Counted from the first letter of the stretch, positions 1 through 7,394 are shown. The stretch is 14,724 bases of DNA from Candidatus Bathyarchaeota archaeon (GCA_005884605.1 VBBE01000068.1:1-14724); one strand, 5' to 3'. Numbers and translations are program-made. Notes: a model not told the origin generated them from the letters alone.

Positions 1-100
1 CCATACGACCCTGCTTCCACAACACAAACTCGACCTCACCCATACCGTTGTCCGAGGCCCAACCAGGCTGTTTCACCAGCCACTTGAAAACACGAAACAA
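1..100 (-). CDS. Possible partial hypothetical protein running off the left edge
   Basis: On the minus strand one frame is open from about position 277 to the left edge, while the other two minus frames are stopped within it. The part nearest the edge reads like protein (for example FRVFKWLVKQPGW followed by GMGEVEFVLWKQGR) with ordinary codon use. No ATG occurs in this frame. The first usual start is TTG at 100, then GTG at 76. A TATA-like CTTTATT on the minus strand (187-181) would put a transcript start near 158, where only a rare ATT is in frame. The frame is antisense to the upstream extension of the UPF0282 gene, so its openness could be partly chance. I do not recognise the family. The gene is unproven and its start is unknown. 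Confidence 0.25.
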   Translation of the reverse strand, partial: MFRVFKWLVKQPGWASDNGMGEVEFVLWKQGRM

Positions 101-226
101 CGCACGAGGGGCCGCGTAGCTGGCATCACCATTCAGATGCCGAATATACCGAGCCGAAATGGTTCGAGGAGACGCGAACGAATAAAGCCTTACCCTTGCG
201 GCAGACGACGAGAGTCCGCAAGAGTC

Positions 227-1207
227 TTGGCTGGAATCAATGTTACTCCGCTCGCTTTCGAGAGCTTGGGGGTCCGCTCAATGTGCACTCTAGTACGGAC
301 CAAGGACGTTACGGTATTGTTGGACGCAGGGGTCGCGTTGGGTCCGAGGTTCCGATTGATGCCTCATCCAAGAGAATTCCGAGCACGGGACGAGGCCAGA
401 GAAAGGATCGAGGAAGCAGCCGACAAGGCAACAATTGTGACGATTTCCCACTACCATCACGACCACCACACGCCGAATTTCGTGGATCCGGTGTGGCTGG
501 GGAGTAGTCCAGAATCCTTCGAGCGAATCTACAAGGGAAAAATCATACTTGCCAAAGACAGTCGTCGAAAGATCAACACGGCACAGAGAAGGCGCGGTTG
601 GATGTTTCGCCAGGCAACGGAAAAGTTGGCGGAAAGATTCGAGGCAGCGGACGAAGGGACCTTTGAGTTCGGCAAAACCAAGCTGAGGTTTCCAGCTCCA
701 GTCCCTCATGGGGAAGGCGAATCCGAACTAGGATGGGTCCTTCCTTGTATCGTCGAGAAGGCGAAAGAGAAAGTGTTCTTTGCGCCCGATGTTCAAGGAC
801 CAGTGGTACGGGAAACCGTTGATCTGATCCTGAGAGAGAAACCTCACCTGCTTGTAATGGGAGGCCCACCGACATATCTGCAAGGATATCGGATTGGTGA
901 CGAGTTCTTTCGCACGGCCATTCGAAACATGGAGAAGATTCTCGGCACTATTCCAATGGTGGTAATAGATCATCATGTACTACGGGATGAAGGATGGTAC
1001 AAGTTTCTCGAACCGGTCAGAAAATCAGCTGAGAAGGCCAATCACAAACTCTTGGCTGCGTCTGAGCTTTTGGAGAAAGAACCAGAGCCGTTGGAGTGTA
1101 GGAGACAAAGCCTCTACGAGCAAGACAAGCCAAGCAAAGAATTTCTGGACTGGGCCAATCTCCCAGAGGAGAAACGGAGCGACAAGCCGCCTCCTCTAAC
1201 CACTTAA
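227..1207 (+). CDS. UPF0282-family metallo-beta-lactamase-fold hydrolase
   Basis: This is a member of the archaeal UPF0282 family of metallo-beta-lactamase-fold proteins. Its substrate is unknown and it is probably cytoplasmic. The family-typical N-terminus (NVTPLAFESLGVRSMCTLV) follows directly on a TTG at 227, giving 326 residues. The frame is open further upstream to an ATG at 137, but that extension is arginine-rich and unlike the family, so I prefer 227. The metal-binding motif is SHYHHDHH, with H75, H77, D79 and H80. Further family features follow: FAPDVQGP, LLVMGGPPTYLQGY and a histidine pair in VVIDHHVLRD. The lysine- and glutamate-rich C-terminal tail after about residue 275 is probably flexible. 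No Shine-Dalgarno sequence is visible. Family assignment is firm; the reaction is not known. Confidence 0.85.
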   Translation: MAGINVTPLAFESLGVRSMCTLVRTKDVTVLLDAGVALGPRFRLMPHPREFRARDEARERIEEAADKATIVTISHYHHDHHTPNFVDPVWLGSSPESFERIYKGKIILAKDSRRKINTAQRRRGWMFRQATEKLAERFEAADEGTFEFGKTKLRFPAPVPHGEGESELGWVLPCIVEKAKEKVFFAPDVQGPVVRETVDLILREKPHLLVMGGPPTYLQGYRIGDEFFRTAIRNMEKILGTIPMVVIDHHVLRDEGWYKFLEPVRKSAEKANHKLLAASELLEKEPEPLECRRQSLYEQDKPSKEFLDWANLPEEKRSDKPPPLTT

Positions 1208-1294
1208 TACGACGTTTCAATTGCCGACAAGAAGAGGGAAATCCGCAATTTTTGATCTGTTGGCGTTATTTTGTTCATTGTCCTCCGGTTGTCT

Positions 1295-1483
1295 CTACAT
1301 GTGGAGCATTCTCGTGATCTGTCTCTTCGCCTGTTCCAAGGCCTCATTCACCTTGTCAAGCTCGACTATAACTTCCTCCTGGATGGTTAGCTCTCGGATC
1401 TTCTTGGCTTCCGTCATAGCCTCATTTATGTCGTCAGAAATCTGCTTCAGCCGAAGTGGAAGCGTCTTTCTACGCTCTTTCAC
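1295..1483 (-). CDS. Small coiled-coil protein, function unknown
   Basis: This 62-residue frame starts with GTG at 1483. The product is highly charged and almost entirely helix-forming (for example DDINEAMTEAKKIREL and VIVELDKVNEALEQAKRQI), with hydrophobic residues at heptad-like spacing. It has no cysteines and no membrane segment. The opposite strand also carries a 96-codon frame (1221-1511), but that translation is a serine/phenylalanine-rich shadow with no protein-like pattern. The gene lies tail to tail with the UPF0282 gene and reads away from the SRP RNA. I do not recognise the family. It could be a short structural or nucleoid-type protein. That it is translated is an inference from composition only. 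Confidence 0.5.
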   Translation of the reverse strand: MKERRKTLPLRLKQISDDINEAMTEAKKIRELTIQEEVIVELDKVNEALEQAKRQITRMLHM

Positions 1484-1666
1484 AATAAGCCTCGTGGGGC
1501 ATCCTTGGTAATATTCTCTCTGACAATCTCAGTGTCAATGGCCGATCATCTCCGGCAATCTCGCAGGCCCGTTGACCAAACCGCACTTCTCTCTCGAGTC
1601 GTCCACATAGCTTGGGATTCCTACTGCAATCGTTCTTCGTTGATTTGATACGGTGAGGCACCATTC

Positions 1667-1672
1667 TTATAT
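1667..1672 (+). promoter_or_regulatory. TATA box of the SRP RNA gene
   Basis: TTATAT here is centred about 25 bases before the expected 5' end of the SRP RNA (about 1691-1695), the spacing usual for archaeal RNA polymerase with TBP/TFB. Apart from this box the stretch 1484-1690 holds nothing I can support. Confidence 0.65.
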
Positions 1673-1690
1673 CGAGTGTTCGCGGCTGAC

Positions 1691-1998
1691 CCTCTGGGCG
1701 GTGGTGGGGGGCTGGGAAGCCGGTCGTTTCCTGTGACCCGAAATCGACCTATGCGGGAGCCCGTTAACATTGGCGAGCGGCAACCTCGACCAGGCAGAAG
1801 ACCCAGTTGTCTACTGTGACATCCTGCCCCACCAGGTCGGCGGCGTGGGAGCGCTCTCTGAAGGGAGGGTTGTTACCTGCTCACGATCGAATCCGGCGAG
1901 GCCCGGAAGGGAGCAGTCGTAAGATCGACGTTCGACGCAGGTGGGATCCCAGGGTGGAGAAAACAGCTAGGACACCGTGCCTGGAAGAGATGCCCATC
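1691..1998 (+). ncRNA. ffs: Signal recognition particle (7S) RNA, archaeal type
   Basis: This is the RNA scaffold of the signal recognition particle, which with SRP54 and SRP19 targets nascent membrane and secreted proteins. Helix 8 is diagnostic: GGCCCGGAAGGGAGCAG at 1900-1916, with CCC-GGAA-GGG forming the tetraloop stem, enclosed by CGATC (1884-1888) with GATCG (1923-1927) and ACCTGC (1875-1880) with GCAGGT (1937-1942). Helix 6 is a hairpin at 1854-1869 with a GAAG (GNAR) loop. Helix 5 is supported by CCAGGCA (1790-1796) with TGCCTGG (1978-1984) and CCCACC (1828-1833) with GGTGGG (1940-1945). The 5' domain shows GGCT/AGCC and GGTCG/CGACC hairpins around the conserved TGTGACCCGAAA. The ends pair as TGGGC (1695-1699) with GCCCA (1992-1996), the archaeal helix 1. 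Ends are good to a few bases. Confidence 0.93.
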
Positions 1999-2039
1999 GT
2001 CAAAGGACGCCATCACCGCCTTTGCAGTTATTTCAGGTA

Positions 2040-2137
2040 TTACTCGTTAAACTCCTCGGCCTTGACCTCAATAACTGTGCGAACTCCTAAAGATTAGGAG
2101 CTTGAGCTTCCCATTCTATGGTGGTTTCCTGGGGCAT
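2040..2137 (-). pseudogene. Doubtful broken micro-ORF
   Basis: Reading leftward from an ATG at 2137, one frame gives MPQETTIEWEAQAPNL and then stops at a TAG. The next frame then gives GVRTVIEVKAEEFNE and a TAA at 2042-2040. Restoring one base near 2092 would join them into a 32-residue peptide. Neither half is long enough to establish as coding, there is no clear promoter, and I recognise no family. It may be chance. It is the only protein-like signal between the SRP RNA and the aldo/keto reductase. Confidence 0.15.
2084..2100. repeat. Perfect 7-bp inverted repeat with 3-base loop
   Basis: CTCCTAA and TTAGGAG flank AGA. It lies about 90 bases after the SRP RNA. It could form a small hairpin or be a protein-binding dyad, but no T-run follows it, so a terminator role is not supported. 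Confidence 0.4.
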
Positions 2138-2303
2138 TGGACTGGTTGGAAGGGGCTGATTCTCAAAGCTCTACGAGAGAGCCGAAAAAGAGTGGAGCAG
2201 AAAGGAGTCCATGCGATTTTCACTTCATTATAGCCGCCGATACAGGGTAAGCTGTCGAACGCTTAAACGCACGTTGGAAAGGAGGCATTCTACCTGGGCT
2301 CCT

Positions 2304-3269
2304 ATGCAATACACCCGACTTGGGTCGACAGGACTACAGATCTCTCGGATCTGTCTCGGCACGATGTCGTTCGGTAACTCCGAAGAATGGATGGTCGAGC
2401 TTGAAAAAGCAAAACCAATAGTAAAACGGGCTGTCGACCTCGGAATGAATTTTTTTGACACCGCAAACCTGTACTCCAACGGACGCTCCGAGGAAATCGT
2501 CGGCGAACTCCTGAAGGGACATCGGGATGATGTTGTCATTGCTACTAAGGTGAGACTCAAGGTCGGCGAAGGACCGAACAAAGAGGGCCTCTCCCGACAT
2601 CACATTCTGCAGCAGGTGAGAAAATCTCTCAAGCGATTACAGACTGACAGAATCGACCTTTATCAGATTCATCGATGGGATTACGGGACAACAATCGAGG
2701 AAACACTTCTCACACTGAATGATCTGGTCCGCCAAGGAACCGTCGGGTATATCGGAGCTTCTAGCATGTGGGCATGGCAGTTCGCCAAAGCACTGTTCAC
2801 AAGTGACCATTTCGGGATCGCGCGTTTCGTTTCTATGCAAAACCACTACAACCTCTGCTATCGAGAAGAAGAACGCGAGATGATTCCATTATGCAAGGAT
2901 CAAGGAATAGGCTTGATCCCGTGGAGCCCGCTGGCAAGAGGATTCTTGACGGGAAGATACAAACGAGGAAAGGCACCTAGCACGTCTAGATACAAGACTG
3001 ACAAGTATTTCGCGGAGAGGTTCTTCCGTCCAGAAGATTTTGACGTTGTGGAACGGGCAGAAGAGGTTGCAAAGGAGAAAGGAGCGACAACGGCTCAGAT
3101 AGCGCTTGCATGGCTACTTCACAAGGGTGTGAACGCGCCCATCATCGGCGCTACTAAGGTTGAGCATATTGATGAGGCGGTTGGGTCGGTTGATATTCAG
3201 CTCTCGGATGATGATATGGCAAAGCTGGAGGAACCCTACAAGCCCCACAGGATTCTCGGGCATTCATGA
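2304..3269 (+). CDS. Aldo/keto reductase
   Basis: This is a cytoplasmic NAD(P)H-dependent aldo/keto reductase that would reduce aldehydes or ketones to alcohols; the natural substrate is unknown. The 321 residues form a complete (beta/alpha)8 barrel of normal family length. The catalytic tetrad is present: D52 and Y57 in FDTANLYSNG, K82 in ATKVRLK and H123 in LYQIHRWD. The cofactor-binding signatures follow as LIPWSPLARGFLTGRY and, near the end, APIIGATKVEHIDEAV. The frame extends upstream to an ATG at 2211, but the added arginine-rich residues are not family-like. The ATG at 2304 begins the canonical MQYTRLGSTGLQISRICLG. A TTAAAC at about 2263 is a possible TATA box giving a short leader. 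The gene converges on the thioredoxin-like gene with a 55-base gap. Confidence 0.92.
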   Translation: MQYTRLGSTGLQISRICLGTMSFGNSEEWMVELEKAKPIVKRAVDLGMNFFDTANLYSNGRSEEIVGELLKGHRDDVVIATKVRLKVGEGPNKEGLSRHHILQQVRKSLKRLQTDRIDLYQIHRWDYGTTIEETLLTLNDLVRQGTVGYIGASSMWAWQFAKALFTSDHFGIARFVSMQNHYNLCYREEEREMIPLCKDQGIGLIPWSPLARGFLTGRYKRGKAPSTSRYKTDKYFAERFFRPEDFDVVERAEEVAKEKGATTAQIALAWLLHKGVNAPIIGATKVEHIDEAVGSVDIQLSDDDMAKLEEPYKPHRILGHS

Positions 3270-3324
3270 TCTGCTTTTGGTAGCGGCAGAAGTGACATGG
3301 TACGGGGACTCTTCGTGTTGCGCT

Positions 3325-4314
3325 CTAGCCGAAGGTGTACGTGTAAAGACGCAAGTCGTCAGCCTTCGTAAGGAGCTTAAGCTCATGAGTCTCGAACGCC
3401 TTGGTACGAACAATATCGTAAAGCCTGTTCTCAGCAACGAGGAGGAAACTACCCATCGAATCCCACTGAATATCCGCCCCCGCCTTCCCTTTTTCTATCG
3501 GCTTTCCATCGAGTTCAACGTCAACTCTCACCGGTTTTGTGTCTGACACTCCTAGAACGGCGTTTGCATTCCGAGCACCATACTTCAATAGGATGTAGCC
3601 GGACTCGGTTGTTGTGTGCACTACGTATTCGGGAAACTGCGTCCAGTCTCCGCCTAAGTACGGTATATCTCGTGAATGTTTTCCAGGGTCGATGAAGCGC
3701 GTGCGGCTTCCAGGCTCGTAAACGTGTCCGTTTCCGAAACCTTGCGACCTCAATGTCCCAGTGTAGATTTCAGGAGTGGTATTCGGCATGAACCCAAACC
3801 TCTCGAGGTTGTTCGATCTAGCATTGTCTTTATTTCCTTCTGGCCTCCCAGTTTCTTTCAACAAATCCCGAATCCTGTCTCCCATCTTGTCGTAATCCCC
3901 TTCACCCGCATGCTCCCACCGAACCATTCCCCTGGAATCGATTAGTGTCTGTCGTGGCCAGTACTGATTTCCGTAGAGTTTCCATGTAGTGTTCTCGCTG
4001 TCGATTGCGACTGGGTATCCTATTCCAAACCGTTTCACTGCACTGGCAACGTTCTCCGGCAGTTTTTCGAACTCAAACTCGGGAGTATGGACTCCGATCA
4101 AAACGAATGGGTCTCTTGCGTATTCCTTGTGGAGCACTTTCATGTGAGGTAGCGATCGAACGCAATTTATGCAGCTGTAGGTCCAGAAGTCGAGGAGTAC
4201 GACCTTTCCCCTCAAACCGGCTACTGTCAGTGGTGGAGTGTTAAGCCATCCCCGAAGACCTGAGAACTCCGGTGCCGATTTTCCCGTGAGCGATTCAGCC
4301 AGCATACACTCCAT
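3325..4314 (-). CDS. DipZ-like thioredoxin-fold protein with C-terminal beta domain
   Basis: This is a thiol-disulfide redox protein of the TlpA/DipZ type. The thioredoxin domain covers about residues 10-165, with the redox pair C48 and C51 in FWTYSCINCVRSLPH. It is followed by the DipZ-typical IGVHTPEFEFEKLPENV, YPVAIDSENTTWKLYGNQYW and GEGDYDKMGDRI. Residues about 180-329 form a beta-rich, carbohydrate-binding-like domain, as found in the soluble C-terminal part of DipZ proteins. The membrane CcdA-like half of full DipZ is absent and there is no signal peptide, so the protein appears cytoplasmic. The reductant that recharges it is not encoded nearby. The start ATG at 4314 lies just downstream of a TATA-like box; a second ATG at 4305 is possible. 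Family is firm, substrate unknown. Confidence 0.88.
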   Translation of the reverse strand: MECMLAESLTGKSAPEFSGLRGWLNTPPLTVAGLRGKVVLLDFWTYSCINCVRSLPHMKVLHKEYARDPFVLIGVHTPEFEFEKLPENVASAVKRFGIGYPVAIDSENTTWKLYGNQYWPRQTLIDSRGMVRWEHAGEGDYDKMGDRIRDLLKETGRPEGNKDNARSNNLERFGFMPNTTPEIYTGTLRSQGFGNGHVYEPGSRTRFIDPGKHSRDIPYLGGDWTQFPEYVVHTTTESGYILLKYGARNANAVLGVSDTKPVRVDVELDGKPIEKGKAGADIQWDSMGSFLLVAENRLYDIVRTKAFETHELKLLTKADDLRLYTYTFG

Positions 4315-4340
4315 CCTTAGGCCCCCGGCTATAATCTCAT

Positions 4341-4347
4341 CAATAAA
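4341..4347 (-). promoter_or_regulatory. TATA box of the DipZ-like gene
   Basis: On the minus strand this reads TTTATTG. A start 26 bases downstream falls near 4318, four bases before the ATG, so the mRNA would be nearly leaderless. Confidence 0.5.
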
Positions 4348-4435
4348 TCGTGTAGCCGAACCCGGGAAGTTCTTGGATGGAGTATTGAGGGCTTGAAACG
4401 TCTCAGGTCGTAGCGCCTTTCACGTTAGAATTACG

Positions 4436-4454
4436 GAATTGGTCTATTCAATTC
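4436..4454. repeat. Perfect 6-bp dyad in the divergent intergenic region
   Basis: GAATTG and CAATTC are separated by seven bases, between the divergent DipZ-like and membrane-protein genes. It could be an operator. No regulator gene is adjacent, so this is only suggestive. Confidence 0.3.
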
Positions 4455-4509
4455 TAGGTGCCGTTTTCTAGGGTCCAAACCCGTTTGTTTAGCCTCGTAC
4501 CCAATAGTA

Positions 4510-4998
4510 ATGAGAAAGAGTGGGCAACTGTTGAGAGACATACAAAATCGGTCCCCGGAACATCCTGACAGACTAACACAAATCGCTCTGACTCCAACTC
4601 TTCTCGTATCGGGTCTAGCTGGTGTATGGATAGTGGCTAATGATGGATGGCTTCGAGCGGTCGCCCCAAGCCACGCATATGGTCTCCTCGCATTTGCGGC
4701 TTTCGACGTTGTCCTCGCACTTGTCGTATTAGTGGTTCCAAGGCTCGCGTACGTAGGAGCACTTTTTGTCTCAATGATGCAAGTCGTTGCCATGGCAGGA
4801 GATGCGCTGACTTTCACCCCGACGGGCACCTTGCAAGCGACGTTCAGAGCGTATCTGCTGGGTGACACCGCATTCGTAGTGCTACTAGGAATCCAGCTCG
4901 CAGTTGCAGGAATAGCGGCAACCGCAATAGCGATGCCCCATGAAGTGAGGCACCGAGTTCACTTTGAACCAGCTAAGCATCCCAAGTCGCTACGCTAG
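4510..4998 (+). CDS. Small four-helix membrane protein, function unknown
   Basis: The product is 162 residues with four hydrophobic segments at about 24-43, 54-76, 79-97 and 115-142. The N-terminal 20 residues and the C-terminal tail after about residue 145 are polar and charged, the tail being rich in His, Arg and Lys. Notable residues within or next to the helices are D66, the MAGD at 95-98 and the LLGD at 116-119; such buried acidic residues are unusual and may bind a cofactor or ion. I recognise no named family. The minus strand carries a 145-codon frame over the same place (4431-4868), but its product is Ser/Thr/Ala/Arg-rich with no segment pattern, while this strand shows clean hydrophobic periodicity. 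The gene lies divergent from the DipZ-like gene and tail to tail with the S9 peptidase. Confidence 0.75.
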   Translation: MRKSGQLLRDIQNRSPEHPDRLTQIALTPTLLVSGLAGVWIVANDGWLRAVAPSHAYGLLAFAAFDVVLALVVLVVPRLAYVGALFVSMMQVVAMAGDALTFTPTGTLQATFRAYLLGDTAFVVLLGIQLAVAGIAATAIAMPHEVRHRVHFEPAKHPKSLR

Positions 4999-5063
4999 AA
5001 TAGGACCCGAGAATAACTTGGATCTTGGTCATGTTCCCTGATCCAATCATGTCCAGCCAGTAA

Positions 5064-7103
5064 TCAAGAGCCTAGATGCTTGAGGAAGAACTCTGTTATC
5101 TTCGAATAGCAAGTCACTCTATTCTTGAACCGAAGCACATCATGCCCTTCGTCTTCGAATACAAGGTAGTCTACTTGGACACCCCGTTTACGAAGGTCTG
5201 CAGCAATCTCAGCCGACTCTGGCTCCGGGACCCTCGGGTCGTTCTTTCCCTGAATGATCATCAGAGGAGATGTAAGATTCGCTAAGTAGGTCTTCGGCGA
5301 ATGGTCCAATAGCATATCACGATCTTTCTCCGGGTCCCCGACCGCCAGGCGGATATATGGCATCCAGGAGGGCGGGGTACGGGAAGCCCACTTTGGCAAG
5401 TCATAGGGTCCGAACATGTCGACAGCAGCCTTCCACATGCTTGGAAACCGGGAGGCCAAGGTTAGAGTCATGAAGCCGCCGTAGGATCGTCCGACAACAG
5501 CCCTGCGCTTAGAATCGATTCTAGCGTCCTTCTCTAAGTGTTTCAAGCCTTCCAGATGGTCTTTGACGTCGTTTCCACCCCAGTCCCTGTCGACCAGCTT
5601 CATGTACCGCATTCCATACCCGCTGCTTCCTCGGACGTTCGGGACGAATACCGCGAACCCATTCAGTGTCAGGTGCTGTATCAGCGGCATTGAAAACCAG
5701 GTGAAGTCTGGCCTCTCTTGGCCTTGTGGCCCACCATGAACATATTCCACCAGCGGTCGTGGACCTGTGTATCCGAGCTTAGACGAGGGGAGATAGAGTC
5801 TCGCCGAGACCCTCAGCCCATCCCAAGTGGTGTAGCTGGCATCTTCCCCGGCAGAAAGATAATCCTCGGGAATGCCTAAGATCTTCTCGTCTGAAAGACG
5901 TGTCACCGAACCCTTTCCGTTTGGAGGATAGAGGTACAATTGCGAAGGCATGTTTGCCTTGGTGAACGACAAGACATACTCGACTGTCATCTGCGGGGCT
6001 TTGTTCACCTGCCAGTCTAGTCCCTGAACTACGCCATCAGAAAGCTGGCCCAGGCCACAGAGCGTTCTGGTGATTTTGAATGACGGAGGATTGCCCGCAA
6101 TGAAGGTCCCTTCATAGAGCCATGAAGTACCGTCAATGTTGTAGCTGAGCACGAAGAGGTTGCCCTTGACTTTCTTTGACCCAATAAGTTCTCCGATTCC
6201 GGAGTGTTGGAGCCCACGAATCTGGACTTCGACTGGTTTGGAGGGATTGTCAAAGCCGAGATAGGTCAGGCCCCCGTCGTCGTGAAAGATGCTGGAGACG
6301 AAGAGGAGTCCTTTGTCATCATCTACGAAGTTGCACCAGTCGATCCCGGATGGTGAGACCGTTTTGCCGTCTCTCTCCGCCAGAGGAATACCGTATAGGA
6401 GTTTCCGCTCCTTCATGCCCTCCTCCCAGTGATATAGAACAACGTCACCCGCAGTGTATCCGTCACCGAGGATAACCTTGGAATGATCAGAGTTGACGCC
6501 AATGCACCTGTTGCCGTAGAGGCTTCTCCCGAGAGAGGTCACATTACCGGTTGTAAGGTCAACGCGTAAACACTCCGTCTCAGGATTCTTCCTGTCGTCT
6601 CGATCGAAATATGCAATATTCTTCTCTACATCGCACTCGACGCAAGCGAGCTTCTGGTCTTGGTATCCGTCACCTAGGCCCTTTTCGGGAATACCTCCCT
6701 CAACAGGGATTAGTATCGGCTGGTAATTCTCGTTCCCAAGCTTATCCATCATAACCAAGATCTTTCCAAGCTTCGGTAAGACGTAGAAGTTGTGTCCGTC
6801 CATCAGGTGTGGATTCACTAAAGCTTGGCCGCCGGGAAGAAGTGGCTGAGGAATGCTTCCTTTCTTGTCCATTGAATAGAGGCTGAGGACGCCACTGAAG
6901 TCAGACAGGAAGAACACTTTGTTCCCAACAATCTTAGGGGCAAGCAGTAAACGGGCGGAGAGAAGAGACTCTATTGGAAAATGGGGTTTTGCTGATTGTC
7001 TAACTAAGGTTTCGGTAACTGTCAAAACCAGATCGCAGATTTGAGGGTACGACTCCAAGCTATCAAGCTTTTCAAAGAAATGGGTTGCAAGGTTAGTCGA
7101 CAA
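5064..7103 (-). CDS. S9 family serine peptidase (prolyl oligopeptidase/acylaminoacyl-peptidase type)
   Basis: This is a serine peptidase of clan SC that would cleave small peptides or acylated N-termini in the cytoplasm. The 679 residues divide into an N-terminal beta-propeller (about 45-400, repeats such as NKVFFLSDFSGVLSLYSMD) and a C-terminal alpha/beta-hydrolase domain (about 430-679). The catalytic triad is visible: S540 in GRSYGGF, D622 in GKNDPRVPE and H654 in FEDEGHD. The oxyanion-region HGGP occurs in VEYVHGGPQGQERP, and FVPNVRGSSGYG is typical of the family. No signal peptide is seen. The start is a TTG at 7103. No TATA box is evident there, and the DUF4242-like gene ends only 48 bases upstream in the same direction, so the two are probably co-transcribed. 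Length fits the acylaminoacyl-peptidase-like group; exact specificity cannot be read. Confidence 0.93.
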   Translation of the reverse strand: MSTNLATHFFEKLDSLESYPQICDLVLTVTETLVRQSAKPHFPIESLLSARLLLAPKIVGNKVFFLSDFSGVLSLYSMDKKGSIPQPLLPGGQALVNPHLMDGHNFYVLPKLGKILVMMDKLGNENYQPILIPVEGGIPEKGLGDGYQDQKLACVECDVEKNIAYFDRDDRKNPETECLRVDLTTGNVTSLGRSLYGNRCIGVNSDHSKVILGDGYTAGDVVLYHWEEGMKERKLLYGIPLAERDGKTVSPSGIDWCNFVDDDKGLLFVSSIFHDDGGLTYLGFDNPSKPVEVQIRGLQHSGIGELIGSKKVKGNLFVLSYNIDGTSWLYEGTFIAGNPPSFKITRTLCGLGQLSDGVVQGLDWQVNKAPQMTVEYVLSFTKANMPSQLYLYPPNGKGSVTRLSDEKILGIPEDYLSAGEDASYTTWDGLRVSARLYLPSSKLGYTGPRPLVEYVHGGPQGQERPDFTWFSMPLIQHLTLNGFAVFVPNVRGSSGYGMRYMKLVDRDWGGNDVKDHLEGLKHLEKDARIDSKRRAVVGRSYGGFMTLTLASRFPSMWKAAVDMFGPYDLPKWASRTPPSWMPYIRLAVGDPEKDRDMLLDHSPKTYLANLTSPLMIIQGKNDPRVPEPESAEIAADLRKRGVQVDYLVFEDEGHDVLRFKNRVTCYSKITEFFLKHLGS

Positions 7104-7151
7104 GAAAACTGTGGAGAGGGGGTTCGCGATTTCGGGCTTGGACTGTCCGAA

Positions 7152-7367
7152 CTAACGTCTTGTGGACTCGACTTCGTGAATCCATTCGACCTTAAGCCCA
7201 GCGCCTTTGTGATGGTTCGCCACTGCCTCTTTGTTCGGCGCGTCGAGGGCGCAGTAGACTCGGTCCTCTTTCTTGTTATAGAGTTTGTCGTGTTGGGTCA
7301 CGCCAAACTTGTCTTTCGGTGTAGTCTGGGGGAGTTGTATTAGCTGTTCAGCGGTCAGAGATCCCAT
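7152..7367 (-). CDS. DUF4242-like small protein, N-terminally shortened by a stop codon
   Basis: From the ATG at 7367 this gives 71 residues resembling the DUF4242 family of small ferredoxin-like-fold proteins, one of which (Streptomyces SCO4226) binds nickel. The family core is clear: GSLTAEQL, FGVTQHDKLYNKKEDRVYC and ALDAPNKEAVANHHKGAG, closing with VEWIHEVES. Conserved C/H residues in the VYC and HH positions are candidate metal ligands. The usual family N-terminus seems to lie just upstream but is cut by a TAA (see 7386-7394). As written, the protein would lack its first beta strand, so it may be short but functional, decayed, or mis-sequenced. It is followed after 48 bases by the S9 peptidase gene and is probably its operon leader. 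Confidence 0.75.
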   Translation of the reverse strand: MGSLTAEQLIQLPQTTPKDKFGVTQHDKLYNKKEDRVYCALDAPNKEAVANHHKGAGLKVEWIHEVESTRR

Positions 7368-7385
7368 CGGATGACTGTCGATGAA

Positions 7386-7394
7386 TTATGGCAT
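7386..7394 (-). other. In-frame stop just after the apparent full-length start of the DUF4242-like gene
   Basis: On the minus strand the codons are ATG CCA TAA, then TTC ATC GAC AGT CAT CCG and the ATG at 7367. Read through, this is MP-stop-FIDSHPMGSLTAEQL, which matches the expected family start if the stop replaced a lysine codon (AAA to TAA is one change). Confidence 0.55.

Noticed and set aside
290..709. 139-codon minus-strand frame antisense to the UPF0282 gene
   Set aside because: It is a shadow of a strongly conserved gene on the plus strand.
1470..1664. 64-codon minus-strand frame starting with ATG at 1664
   Set aside because: Its apparent TATA box is the SRP RNA promoter read backward and lies only a few bases before the ATG. 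The composition is Arg/Cys-rich and not protein-like.
1807..2097. 96-codon plus-strand frame
   Set aside because: It lies mostly within the SRP RNA, whose helices explain the sequence.
2211..2303. Upstream ATG start for the aldo/keto reductase
   Set aside because: The added 31 residues are arginine-rich and outside the family; the canonical N-terminus begins at 2304.
4431..4868. 145-codon minus-strand frame
   Set aside because: It is a low-complexity Ser/Thr/Ala/Arg product opposite a clear four-helix membrane protein.
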